From Arenimonas sp. SCN 70-307 (GTDB taxonomy: Bacteria > Pseudomonadota > Gammaproteobacteria > Xanthomonadales > Xanthomonadaceae), in assembly GCF_001724815.1 (NCBI RefSeq), contig NZ_MEDO01000014.1, forward strand, positions 62,001 through 126,000: a stretch of 64,000 nt of DNA, read 5' to 3'. Below are positions 1 through 9,260 of the stretch, one piece after another (the stretch's first letter is position 1; every line of letters begins with the position of its first letter). The notes under the pieces were generated by a model. It had not been told where the DNA came from and ran no database searches. It saw nothing but the letters and a program-made list of their open reading frames with translations. A program made the translations under genes and the position numbers.

Positions 1-533
1 AAGGCCTGCTGGTTGATGTCGAGCCACATGAAGCCGCCGTAGGGCTGGTTCTTCACGTTGACGCGGATCTCCTCCTTCACCACGTCCTGCTGGTTCTTGA
101 GCGTGCGCTCGTTGAAGTCCAGCGTGGTCATGCGGTCGGCCTCGAGCCACAGGATCGGCTCGAGCGCCGAGGCCGGCGCGACCTCGATGTAGTTGGTGAA
201 GTCCGGGCGGGTCGAACCGTTGTTGCGGCCGCCGCCGGAAGTGATGACCTTGTCGAACACGCCCTCGCCCGCCTTCGGCGTGCCCTCGAACATCAGGTGC
301 TCGAACAGGTGGGCGAAGCCGGTGCGGTTGCGCGGCTCCTGGCGCATGCCGACCCTGTAGACCACGCTCACGCCGACCACCGGCGCGCTGTCGTCGGGGG
401 ACACGACCACCGTCAGGCCGTTGTCGAGGGTCTTGACCGCCACCGGGATCTCCCAGCGGTCGGAGGCCTGGCCCAGGGCTGGCAGGGCCAGCAGCAGGCC
501 CAGCGGAAGCAGGCGTCGCAATTGGGTCTTCAT
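1..533 (-). CDS. M16 family zinc peptidase (partial, C-terminus beyond window edge)
   Basis: Only the first ~177 residues are present; the gene runs off the left edge of the window. Reading the minus strand from the ATG at 533 gives a signal peptide (Lys-Thr then a Leu-rich core ending near Ala-Leu-Gly-Gln-Ala), so the protein is exported. The inverted zinc motif HxxEH of pitrilysin/insulinase-type peptidases is visible as HLFEH inside GFAHLFEHLMFEGT at about residues 67-80, followed by the typical GGxNNxxTxxD stretch and the family's AxxxExxRM segment. Periplasmic proteolysis is the expected role. It lies 69 bp downstream of the EamA exporter on the same strand. The substrate is unknown, and whether both M16 halves occur in one chain cannot be seen. 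Confidence 0.9.
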   Translation of the reverse strand, partial: MKTQLRRLLPLGLLLALPALGQASDRWEIPVAVKTLDNGLTVVVSPDDSAPVVGVSVVYRVGMRQEPRNRTGFAHLFEHLMFEGTPKAGEGVFDKVITSGGGRNNGSTRPDFTNYIEVAPASALEPILWLEADRMTTLDFNERTLKNQQDVVKEEIRVNVKNQPYGGFMWLDINQQA

Positions 534-602
534 GGGTTCGCTCGTGGCAGGGGACCCGGCGAGCCTACCCCGCCCGCACCACCCGCCGCACCGTGGCGAA
601 GG

Positions 603-1472
603 TCACGCCCCGCGGCCGCCGCGCACCCCGAGCCAGGCCCCGCCGACCAGCAGCGCGAGCGCCACCGCCTGGCTCCAGTGCGGACTTGCCTGCCCGGCCA
701 GCAGCAGCCAGCCGGTCGACAGCAGGGGCGCGGCGTAGGACAGGGTGCCCAGCGTGGCGATGTCGCCGCGCTTGGTGCCGATGTCCCAGAGCCAGAAAGC
801 CGCGCCGGTGGGCCCCAGGCCCAACGCCACGATCGCCAGCCACTGCCCCGGCGTCGGCGCCACCGTGGCCTCGAAGGCCAGGTGGGCCAGCCCGCCCAGC
901 ACGCCCACCGCCAGGCAGGCGCCGGCCATGGCGCTGCTCGGCACCTCGCCGAAGCGCCGGTTGAGCACCGAATACAGCCCCCACGTGACCGCCGCGCCGA
1001 GCGCAGCCGCGTAACCGAGCGCATGCTGCGGCTCAAGCCTCGGCATGCCGCCGCGCCCCACCACCAGCACCGCCGCCGCCAGGCCCAGGGCCGTGCCCAG
1101 CCACTGCCCGGCGCGCACGCGGGTGCCGCCCAGCAGCGCGGCGAACACCACGATCAGCAGCGGCCACAGGTAGTTGAGCAGGTTGGCCTCGACCACCGGC
1201 GCCCGCTTGAGCGCGAGGAAATACAGCGCGTGGTAGCCAAACAGCGCACCGATGCACAGCAGGCCGGCCGCCGCCGGCTGGCGCAGCGCCGCCAGGCCCG
1301 GGCCGCCCGGCCGCAGCAGCAGCGCGCAGCCGGCGAGGCCGGCGATGCCGAAGCCCATCGCCAGCAGCTGGAACGGCGGGATGCCCGGCGTGGCCGTGGT
1401 CAGCACCGCCAGCGAGGACCACAGCAGCACCGCGCCGAAGCCGGCGGCGGTGGCGCGCGTGCGCGGCGTCAT
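603..1472 (-). CDS. EamA/DMT-family transporter
   Basis: A 289-residue integral membrane protein with about ten hydrophobic segments arranged as two EamA repeats, the normal length and layout for drug/metabolite transporters. The first repeat carries a conserved YLWPLLIVVFAALL-type segment and the second AVTWGLYSVLNRR. The sequence is closest in feel to the YddG-type aromatic amino-acid exporter branch, but the substrate is inferred only. Its ATG overlaps the stop of the upstream symporter gene by 4 bp (ATGA), so the two are almost certainly cotranscribed and translationally coupled. No substrate-specific signature is visible. Confidence 0.88.
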   Translation of the reverse strand: MTPRTRATAAGFGAVLLWSSLAVLTTATPGIPPFQLLAMGFGIAGLAGCALLLRPGGPGLAALRQPAAAGLLCIGALFGYHALYFLALKRAPVVEANLLNYLWPLLIVVFAALLGGTRVRAGQWLGTALGLAAAVLVVGRGGMPRLEPQHALGYAAALGAAVTWGLYSVLNRRFGEVPSSAMAGACLAVGVLGGLAHLAFEATVAPTPGQWLAIVALGLGPTGAAFWLWDIGTKRGDIATLGTLSYAAPLLSTGWLLLAGQASPHWSQAVALALLVGGAWLGVRGGRGA

Positions 1473-2743
1473 CCGCGCGTGTCCCCGGGCTCCAGGCCGA
1501 CGTTGCTGGTGGCCGAGTCGTAGGTGGCCTGGTCGAGCAGGCCGGTCTGGCGCGCCACCAGCACCGGCACCAGCACCTGGCCGGTGACGTTGGTCATGGT
1601 GCGCATCATGTCCAGGATGCGGTCGATGGCCAGCAGGTAGCCCAGGCCCTCGAGCGGCAGGCCGGCGGCGCTGAGCACCACCGTCGCCATCACCACCGCG
1701 GTGCCGGGCACGCCGGCGGTGCCGAAGCTGCCGAGCACCGAGGCCAGCAGGATGGCGATGTACTGCGCCATCGTCAGTTCGATGCCGAAGTACTGGGCGA
1801 TGAACAGCGAGGCCAGCGCCGGATAGATGGCGCCGCAGCCGTCCATCTTGATGCTCGCGCCCAGCGGCACCGCGAACGCGGCGTATTCCTGGCGCACGCC
1901 GAGGTTGTGCGTGGCCGCGCGCAGCGACACCGGCAGCGCGCCGAAGCTAGACGAAGTGGCGAAGGCCACCTGCATCGCCGGCGCCGCGCCGCGGAAGAAC
2001 TTGATCGGGTTCAGGCCGTGCGCCAGCAACAGGCCGCCGTAGACGAAGACGATGTGCAGCGCGCAGGCCAGGAACAGCGCGCCCACGAAGCCGCCCAGCG
2101 GCAGCAGCCGCTCGAAGCCGTAGGTGCCCACCAGCGCGGCGATCAGGCCGAAGGTGCCGATGGGCGTGAACTCGAGCACGAAGCGGGTGACCTGGATCAT
2201 CACTTCGCTGGCCTCGCCGGCCAGCGCGCGCAGCCTGGCGGTCTTCTCGCCCAGCTTGACCAGCGCGAAGCCGAGCAGGCCGGCGAAGAAGATCACCTGC
2301 AGGATGCGGCCCTCGGCCAGGGCCTTGAAGGGGTTGGCCGGCACCACGTCCAGCAGCACCTGCACCGGGCCGGGCACCTCGCGCACCTGGTAGTCGGCGG
2401 CCATCGCCAGCTCGCCGACGCCGCTGCCGGGCTTGAACACCAGGCCCACGCCCAGGCCCACGCCCACCGCCAGCACGGCGGTGATGGCGAACCACAGGAA
2501 GGTGCGCCCGCCGAGCGCGGCGATCGATTTCTGCCCGGCCAGGCCCGACACCGCGGCGATGACCGCGAAGAACACCAGGGGCGTGGCGATCATCTTGATC
2601 AGGGTGACGTAGAGCGTGCCCAGCGGCTGGAACCAGGTGGCCGCGGCCGGTCCCATCAGCCAGCCGGCCAGGGCGCCCAGGGCGAAACCGGCCAGCACGC
2701 GCTGCCAGAAGGGGATGCGGAACCAGGCGGAAACCAGGGCCAT
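1469..2743 (-). CDS. Dicarboxylate/amino acid:cation symporter (DAACS family)
   Basis: A 424-residue inner-membrane secondary transporter of the GltP/DctA (SLC1-like) fold. The re-entrant hairpin serine-rich motif appears as ATSSSFGALPVSL. The NMDG motif of the family is present as IKMDGCG (Lys for Asn and Cys-Gly for Thr-Ala, a modest deviation). The substrate-binding D-x-x-R-T-x-x-N-V-x-G motif in TM8 reads DMMRTMTNVTGQ. These features support Na+- or H+-coupled uptake of C4-dicarboxylates or acidic/neutral amino acids. It is the first gene of a minus-strand unit with the EamA exporter, whose start overlaps its stop. Substrate choice between glutamate, aspartate and dicarboxylates cannot be decided by eye. 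Confidence 0.92.
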   Translation of the reverse strand: MALVSAWFRIPFWQRVLAGFALGALAGWLMGPAAATWFQPLGTLYVTLIKMIATPLVFFAVIAAVSGLAGQKSIAALGGRTFLWFAITAVLAVGVGLGVGLVFKPGSGVGELAMAADYQVREVPGPVQVLLDVVPANPFKALAEGRILQVIFFAGLLGFALVKLGEKTARLRALAGEASEVMIQVTRFVLEFTPIGTFGLIAALVGTYGFERLLPLGGFVGALFLACALHIVFVYGGLLLAHGLNPIKFFRGAAPAMQVAFATSSSFGALPVSLRAATHNLGVRQEYAAFAVPLGASIKMDGCGAIYPALASLFIAQYFGIELTMAQYIAILLASVLGSFGTAGVPGTAVVMATVVLSAAGLPLEGLGYLLAIDRILDMMRTMTNVTGQVLVPVLVARQTGLLDQATYDSATSNVGLEPGDTRG

Positions 2744-2864
2744 GCCGGCGCTCTCAAGCTGAACGATTGCCGACGATAACGGCCCCGGCCCGCCCGGTCA
2801 CGCGCTTCGTCACGGGGGGGAAACACACCGTTGCGCGATAATGGCCGAACTTCCCGGAGATCCC

Positions 2865-3938
2865 ATGACCCTGCTGCTTTTCCTGGCCGGCCTGGCCCTG
2901 CTGATCCTTGGCGCCGACCTGATGGTGCGCGGCGCCTCCCGCCTCTCGCTCTCGCTCGGCATCGCCCCGCTCGTGGTCGGCCTGACGGTGGTGTCCTTCG
3001 GCACCAGCGCGCCGGAGCTGGCCATCTCGGTGAAGTCCGCCCTCGACGGCCAGGCCGACCTGGCGCTGGGCAACGTGGTGGGAAGCAACATCTTCAACGT
3101 GCTCTTCATCCTGGGCCTGTCGGCCCTGGTGGCGCCGCTGGTGGTCGACCGCCAGCTGATCGGCCAGGACGTGCCCATCCTCATCGGCCTGAGCCTGCTG
3201 GTGGGCTGGATGGCGCTGGACCGGGACATCTCGCGCGGCGACGGCCTGGTGCTGGTGCTGCTGCTGGTCGCCTACACCGGCCTGCTCTACTGGTCCGGCC
3301 GCCGCGCGGCGCCGGCCGCCGTCGAGGACCCGCTGGTGGTGGGCGCCGAGTCGCCCTGGCTTTCGAAGCTGTGGGTGCAGTTGCTGCTGATCGTGGTGGG
3401 GCTGGCGCTGCTGGTGCTTGGCTCGCGCTGGCTGGTGACGGCGGCCATCGAGATGGCCACCGCCTTTGGCGTCAGCCCGCTGGTGATCGGCCTGACCATC
3501 GTCTCGGCCGGCACCTCGCTGCCCGAGGTCGCCACCTCGGTGGTGGCGGCCGCGCGCGGCGAGCGCGAGATCGCCGTGGGCAACGTCATCGGCAGCAACA
3601 TCTTCAACCTGGCGGCGGTGCTGGGCATCTCGGCGCTGATCCCGGCGGACGGGCTGTCCGTGGCGCCTGCCCTGCTGGCCTTCGACCTGCCGGTGATGAT
3701 CGCCGTGGCGATCGCCTGCGTGCCGGTTCTGTTCACCGGTCACCTGATCGCGCGCTGGGAAGGCGCGCTGTTCCTGGCTTATTACATCTTCTACGTCACC
3801 TACCTGGTGCTCTTCGCCCAGGACCACGACGCCCTCGACAGCTACTCGCTGGTGATGACGACGGTGGTGATCCCGCTCACGGTGGTGACGATGGCCGTGG
3901 TCGCCTGGCGCGAGCTTCGCCCGCGCCGGCCGGCCTGA
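2865..3938 (+). CDS. Calcium/sodium antiporter (CaxA/YrbG type)
   Basis: A membrane antiporter of 357 residues with the inverted duplication of the cation/Ca2+ exchanger superfamily. Alpha-repeat 1 contains GTSAPELA and GNVVGSNIFN, alpha-repeat 2 contains GTSLPEVATS and GNVIGSNIFN. Both repeats keep the acidic residue and the GSN(I/L)FN signature needed for ion binding. The likely reaction is K+-independent Na+/Ca2+ exchange across the inner membrane. I chose the ATG at 2865 because GGAG lies 5 nt upstream; an in-frame ATG at 2841 would add eight residues but has no Shine-Dalgarno. The gene stands alone, converging on the HemJ-like gene 3 bp downstream. Confidence 0.93.
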   Translation: MTLLLFLAGLALLILGADLMVRGASRLSLSLGIAPLVVGLTVVSFGTSAPELAISVKSALDGQADLALGNVVGSNIFNVLFILGLSALVAPLVVDRQLIGQDVPILIGLSLLVGWMALDRDISRGDGLVLVLLLVAYTGLLYWSGRRAAPAAVEDPLVVGAESPWLSKLWVQLLLIVVGLALLVLGSRWLVTAAIEMATAFGVSPLVIGLTIVSAGTSLPEVATSVVAAARGEREIAVGNVIGSNIFNLAAVLGISALIPADGLSVAPALLAFDLPVMIAVAIACVPVLFTGHLIARWEGALFLAYYIFYVTYLVLFAQDHDALDSYSLVMTTVVIPLTVVTMAVVAWRELRPRRPA

Positions 3939-3941
3939 GGT

Positions 3942-4358
3942 TCAGAACGGCTTGAAATAAACCAGCCAGAGCACCGGGATCGCCAGCACCAGCGGGATCT
4001 CGTTGAACCAGCGCAGCGCCGTCGGCGAGGGCAGCGACGCCCCGCCGGCCGCGCGCTTGATCCAGCGGCCCGTGAACACGAAGTGCACCAGCAGCATCAC
4101 CACCAGCAGCAGCTTGGCGTGCAGCCAGCCGCCGCTGCGGTCGAAGTGCATCCACAGCGTGAGCCCCAGCAGCAGGGCGATGCCGAACATCACGTGGCCG
4201 AAGCGGTAGAGCCGCCGGCCCATCAGTGCCAGGCGGTCGCGCACGGCCGGCTCGGCGCCGGCCTCGGCGAGGTTGACGAGGATGCGCGGCAGGTAGAACA
4301 CGCAGGCCATCCACGCGATCACGAACAGCACGTGGAAGAGTTTGGTCCAGAGGTACAT
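3942..4358 (-). CDS. CopD/HemJ-like small membrane protein
   Basis: A 138-residue protein with four predicted membrane segments. The N-terminus MYLWTKLFHVLFVIAWMACV, then FYLPRILV, matches the HemJ (UPF0093) pattern of xLKxxHIxFVVxWFAGLFYLPRLFV, including the near-N-terminal histidine (H9) proposed to ligate haem b. HemJ proteins oxidise protoporphyrinogen IX, but related CopD-fold proteins of the same size have no assigned activity, so the enzyme role is inference. A longer reading frame exists upstream, but its extension is a shadow of the M48 gene. The M48 gene ends 22 bp upstream on the same strand, so the pair may be cotranscribed. Confidence 0.8.
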   Translation of the reverse strand: MYLWTKLFHVLFVIAWMACVFYLPRILVNLAEAGAEPAVRDRLALMGRRLYRFGHVMFGIALLLGLTLWMHFDRSGGWLHAKLLLVVMLLVHFVFTGRWIKRAAGGASLPSPTALRWFNEIPLVLAIPVLWLVYFKPF

Positions 4359-4380
4359 CGGTCGGTCGTCCTTGGCCGCG

Positions 4381-5175
4381 TCAGCGGCAGTTGGGGCGGC
4401 GGCCCGCGGCGCGGGCCTGTTCCTGGGTGGCCTTGAGGCCGGGGGCCGAGGCGCGCAGCGACTGGATGCGCGCCTGCGGGTCGGGATGGGTGGACAGGAA
4501 GGTCGGTGCGCGGCTGCCGCCGGTGGCGCGCACCATGTTTTCCCAGACGGTGGCCGCGGCGGCCGGGTCGAAGCCGGCCTGGGCCATGTAGCGCTGGCCC
4601 AGCAGGTCGGCCTCGGACTCGTGCTGGCGCGAGAACGGCAGCAGCACGCCGGCCTGGGCGCCCACGCCGAGCAGCCCCAGCAGCTGCTGGCGCTCGCCGC
4701 CGGTGGCGGCGTTGAGCACCTGCAGCGCGGTGTCGGCGGCGAAGCGCTGGGAAACACGCTCGGCGGCGTGGCGCGAGACCACGTGGCCCATCTCGTGGCC
4801 GACCACGGCGGCCAGCTGGTCCTGGTCGGTGGCCACCTTGAACAGGCCGGTGTGGATGCCGATCTTGCCGCCCGGCAGGGCGAAGGCGTTGGGGTTGTCG
4901 TCCTGGATCAGCACCACCTCCCAGGCCGTGCCGCGCTGGTTGGCGGGCAGCACCGCGACGAGCGCGTCGGCGATGCAGCGGGCCTGGCGCAGGCGGGCCG
5001 GGTCGTTGGCCACCTTGCCGCCGGACTTGATCTGGGTGAAGGCGCTGGCGCCCATGCGGTCCATGTCGGCATCGGACACCAGGATCAGCTGGCTGCGGCC
5101 GGTGGGCGCGGTGGCACAGGCCGCCAGCAGGCCGGCGAGGAGCATTGGGAGCAGCTTCGAGCGCGGGTTTCGCAT
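4381..5175 (-). CDS. M48-family metalloprotease, lipoprotein
   Basis: A 264-residue exported zinc protease. The start at 5175 is supported by GGAGGA about 6 nt upstream. An alternative in-frame start at 5232 would add 19 residues ahead of the signal. The N-terminus MRNPRSKLLPMLLAGLLAAC is a lipobox-type signal, with the Cys as acylation site. The catalytic HEXXH is HEMGH within VVGHEMGHVVSRHAAERVS, followed by the family's ESEADLLGQRYMAQAGFDP, where E supplies the third zinc ligand. This is the Oma1/YcaL/LoiP-like architecture involved in envelope protein quality control. The C-terminal STHPD segment is also typical. Confidence 0.92.
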   Translation of the reverse strand: MRNPRSKLLPMLLAGLLAACATAPTGRSQLILVSDADMDRMGASAFTQIKSGGKVANDPARLRQARCIADALVAVLPANQRGTAWEVVLIQDDNPNAFALPGGKIGIHTGLFKVATDQDQLAAVVGHEMGHVVSRHAAERVSQRFAADTALQVLNAATGGERQQLLGLLGVGAQAGVLLPFSRQHESEADLLGQRYMAQAGFDPAAAATVWENMVRATGGSRAPTFLSTHPDPQARIQSLRASAPGLKATQEQARAAGRRPNCR

Positions 5176-5269
5176 CGTCGTCCTCCGTCGCGGATGGGGC
5201 CCCATGATTCCGGCAATGGCCAGAAGCCGCAATAGCGAAGCGGTTCAGGCGCTTGCGCCGGCCTTGCGC

Positions 5270-5275
5270 TATAAT
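5270..5275 (+). promoter_or_regulatory. Candidate -10 box upstream of the DEAD-box helicase
   Basis: A perfect TATAAT stands out in a very GC-rich intergenic region, 66 nt before the deaD ATG at 5342. No convincing -35 hexamer is found at 16-18 nt spacing (a TTCAGG sits at 20 nt). If used, it gives a leader of roughly 60 nt without a clear Shine-Dalgarno. Confidence 0.5.
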
Positions 5276-5341
5276 GCGCCGGTCTCCTTCGTGTCCGTGG
5301 TGTGCCGGAATGCGAAGCTCCCCGCCCATCCCGGACTTCCC

Positions 5342-7228
<1,887 letters not shown>

Positions 7229-7243
7229 GCCGCCGGCAATACC

Positions 7244-7270
7244 GGGGCCATCCCGCCCCGGGATGGCCCC
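7244..7270. terminator. Perfect 12-bp hairpin between convergent genes
   Basis: GGGGCCATCCCG (7244-7255) and CGGGATGGCCCC (7259-7270) are exact reverse complements separated by CCC. The hairpin lies 15 nt after deaD and 37 nt before the end of the convergent gene, so it probably terminates deaD and perhaps both genes. The downstream T-run on the plus strand is weak (AAGCGTTTTG). Confidence 0.75.
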
Positions 7271-7278
7271 AAGCGTTT

Positions 7279-7304
7279 TGTAGGAGGGCCTTCAGGCCCG
7301 ACGC
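7279..7304. repeat. REP-like palindromic element
   Basis: The short stretch starting GTAGGAGGGCCTTCAGGCCC then GAC has the layout of gammaproteobacterial REP sequences: a GTAGGAG-type head, a small GC hairpin (GGGCC TTCA GGCCC), and a trailing GAC. Extragenic position between convergent genes fits. Only this copy of the exact form is seen in the window, and no RAYT transposase is present. Confidence 0.55.
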
Positions 7305-7307
7305 TCT

Positions 7308-7949
7308 TCAGCGCATCGCGCCCAGCGTCTCCCGGAGCAGCGGCAAATGCGGCCGCAGCAACTCCGCATTGTGACGCGCCGCCTCCAGCGCGGCCGCGTC
7401 CTCCGGCGCGGCGAAATCCGGCAGGCCCGGCAAGCCGGCCAGGCCGGCCACGTCGCCGGCGTTCGGCATCGGCACCAGCTGCGACATCGCCGCCAGCGAC
7501 TGCCGGCGGATCCAGGCGTATTCCTCGCGCGAAAGCCCCACCTCGTTCACGCCCGCGGCCTGCGCGGCGCGCAGCTTCGACACCGAGCCGGCCAGCTCGC
7601 CGTAGGCGCTGCCCAGGTCGGCCAGCGAAGGCGCGGCGCCGCCCTGCGCGCGCTCGTTGGCCTGCCGGGCCAGGCGCGCCAGGTCCGGACCCATGTCGGC
7701 GGCGATGCGCTTTTGCACGCGCACGAAGGCCTCCACCTGCGCCGGCGTCATGCGGCCGTCCGCCGGCGGCGCGTAGGGCGACTGGTTGGCGATGTCGCTG
7801 CCCAGGTCGACCGCGCTCACCCACTCCTTCGCGCCCTCGAGCCCGGCGTTCCACATCGGCCGCAGGATGAACCACCAGCCGGCCACGGCACCGACGATGG
7901 CCAGCAGCACCACCACCAGGCAGCCCGCCAGGACCTTTTTGATCGCCAT
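7308..7949 (-). CDS. Hypothetical single-pass membrane protein
   Basis: A 213-residue protein I do not recognise. The ATG at 7949 follows a GAGGAG-like Shine-Dalgarno; the open frame extends upstream but only as a shadow of the BaiN gene. The N-terminus MAIKKVLAGCLVVVLLAIVG is a membrane anchor (residues ~6-27) followed by WWFILRP. The remaining ~180 residues would face the periplasm and look largely helical, with Ala/Leu-rich segments and a Gly-Leu-Pro rich linker (VAGLAGLPGLPDF) near residue 170. The gene converges on deaD and diverges from the BaiN-type flavoprotein, so context gives no strong functional hint. Confidence 0.7.
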   Translation of the reverse strand: MAIKKVLAGCLVVVLLAIVGAVAGWWFILRPMWNAGLEGAKEWVSAVDLGSDIANQSPYAPPADGRMTPAQVEAFVRVQKRIAADMGPDLARLARQANERAQGGAAPSLADLGSAYGELAGSVSKLRAAQAAGVNEVGLSREEYAWIRRQSLAAMSQLVPMPNAGDVAGLAGLPGLPDFAAPEDAAALEAARHNAELLRPHLPLLRETLGAMR

Positions 7950-8019
7950 CGCCCGCTCCTCGTCGCCTCGTTCGCCCGAGGATAGTCCGGCGCCCCCGCG
8001 AGCGGCTACAGTCGCGGCC

Positions 8020-9198
8020 ATGGAACACGACGTACTGGTGATCGGCGGCGGCGCCGCGGGCCTGATGTGCGCGCTCACCGCGGGGCGTCGCGGCCGGCGC
8101 GTGCGCGTCATCGAGCACGCCAACCGCTGCGGCAAGAAGATCCTGATGTCGGGTGGCGGACGCTGCAATTTCACCAACACCGGCACCACGCCGGCGAACT
8201 TCCTTTCGGCCAACCCGCACTTTTGCAAGTCGGCGCTGGCGCGCTACCGGCCCGAACACTTCATCGCCATGGTCGAGGCGCATGGCATCGCGTACCACGA
8301 AAAGGAACTCGGCCAGCTGTTCTGCGATGAGTCCTCGAAGCAGATCGTGGCCATGCTGCTGGCCGAATGCGCCGACGCCGGCGTGACGGTGGAGACCAGC
8401 TGCAGCGTCGAATCGCTCGGGACCCTGCCCGGTGGCGGCTACGAGCTGGCCACCTCGCGCGGCACGTGGCGCGCACCTTCGCTGGTGGTGGCCACCGGCG
8501 GCCTGTCGATCCCGTCCATGGGCGCCACCGGCTTTGGCTACGAGCTGGCGCGGCGGTTCGGCCACGAGGTGCTGCCCACCCGCGCCGGCCTGGTGCCGCT
8601 CACGCTCAGCGGCAAGCACCAGGCGCATTACGCCGACCTCGCCGGCGTGGCCTTCCCGGTCTCGGCGCGCTGCGGCAAGGCGCGCTTCGACAACGCCCTG
8701 CTCATCACCCACCGCGGCCTCAGCGGCCCGGCCATCCTGCAGGTCTCGAACTACTGGGAGCCCGGCAGGGAGCTGCTGCTCGACCTGCTGCCCGGGCTCG
8801 ACGCCGAGGCCTTCCTGCTCGAGCGCCAGCGCACCCAGCCCGCCGCCGAACTGCGCACCGTGCTGGCCGACGTGCTGCCGCGGCGATTCGCCGAGCGCCT
8901 GTGCGAGGCCTGGTTCCCGAGCAAGCCGATGCGGCAGTTCACCCACCGCCAGTTGCCCGACCTGGCCCGCCAGCTGGCGAACTGGCCCATCGTCGCCAGC
9001 GGCACCGAGGGCTACCGTACCGCCGAGGTGACGCTGGGCGGCGTGGACACCCGGGGCGTGTCGTCCTCGACCATGGAATCGAAGCACCAGCCGGGCCTGT
9101 ATTTCATCGGCGAGGTGCTGGACGTGACCGGCTGGCTGGGCGGCTACAACTTCCAGTGGGCCTGGGCCAGCGGCCACGCCGCCGGCAGCGCCGCCTGA
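8020..9198 (+). CDS. NAD(P)/FAD-dependent oxidoreductase, BaiN/HI0933 (YhiN) family
   Basis: A 392-residue flavoprotein. The N-terminal Rossmann motif is GGGAAGLMCA (residues ~7-16) followed by VIEHANRCGKKILMSGGGRC and NFTN, the hallmark of the YhiN/HI0933 family. The C-terminus TGWLGGYNFQWAWASGHAAG closes the FAD site. Family members are about 390-410 residues, so it is full length. The reaction is unknown for most members; BaiN itself saturates bile-acid intermediates, which should not be transferred automatically. The start at 8020 aligns with the Rossmann motif at the expected distance; the extra frame upstream overlaps the divergent gene and is rejected. Confidence 0.9.
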   Translation: MEHDVLVIGGGAAGLMCALTAGRRGRRVRVIEHANRCGKKILMSGGGRCNFTNTGTTPANFLSANPHFCKSALARYRPEHFIAMVEAHGIAYHEKELGQLFCDESSKQIVAMLLAECADAGVTVETSCSVESLGTLPGGGYELATSRGTWRAPSLVVATGGLSIPSMGATGFGYELARRFGHEVLPTRAGLVPLTLSGKHQAHYADLAGVAFPVSARCGKARFDNALLITHRGLSGPAILQVSNYWEPGRELLLDLLPGLDAEAFLLERQRTQPAAELRTVLADVLPRRFAERLCEAWFPSKPMRQFTHRQLPDLARQLANWPIVASGTEGYRTAEVTLGGVDTRGVSSSTMESKHQPGLYFIGEVLDVTGWLGGYNFQWAWASGHAAGSAA

Positions 9199-9260
9199 AG
9201 GCGCGCCGCGGCGCCGTTTCGCGTTACTTTTGCCAGGCCCCAACGCCCCGGAGTGATGCC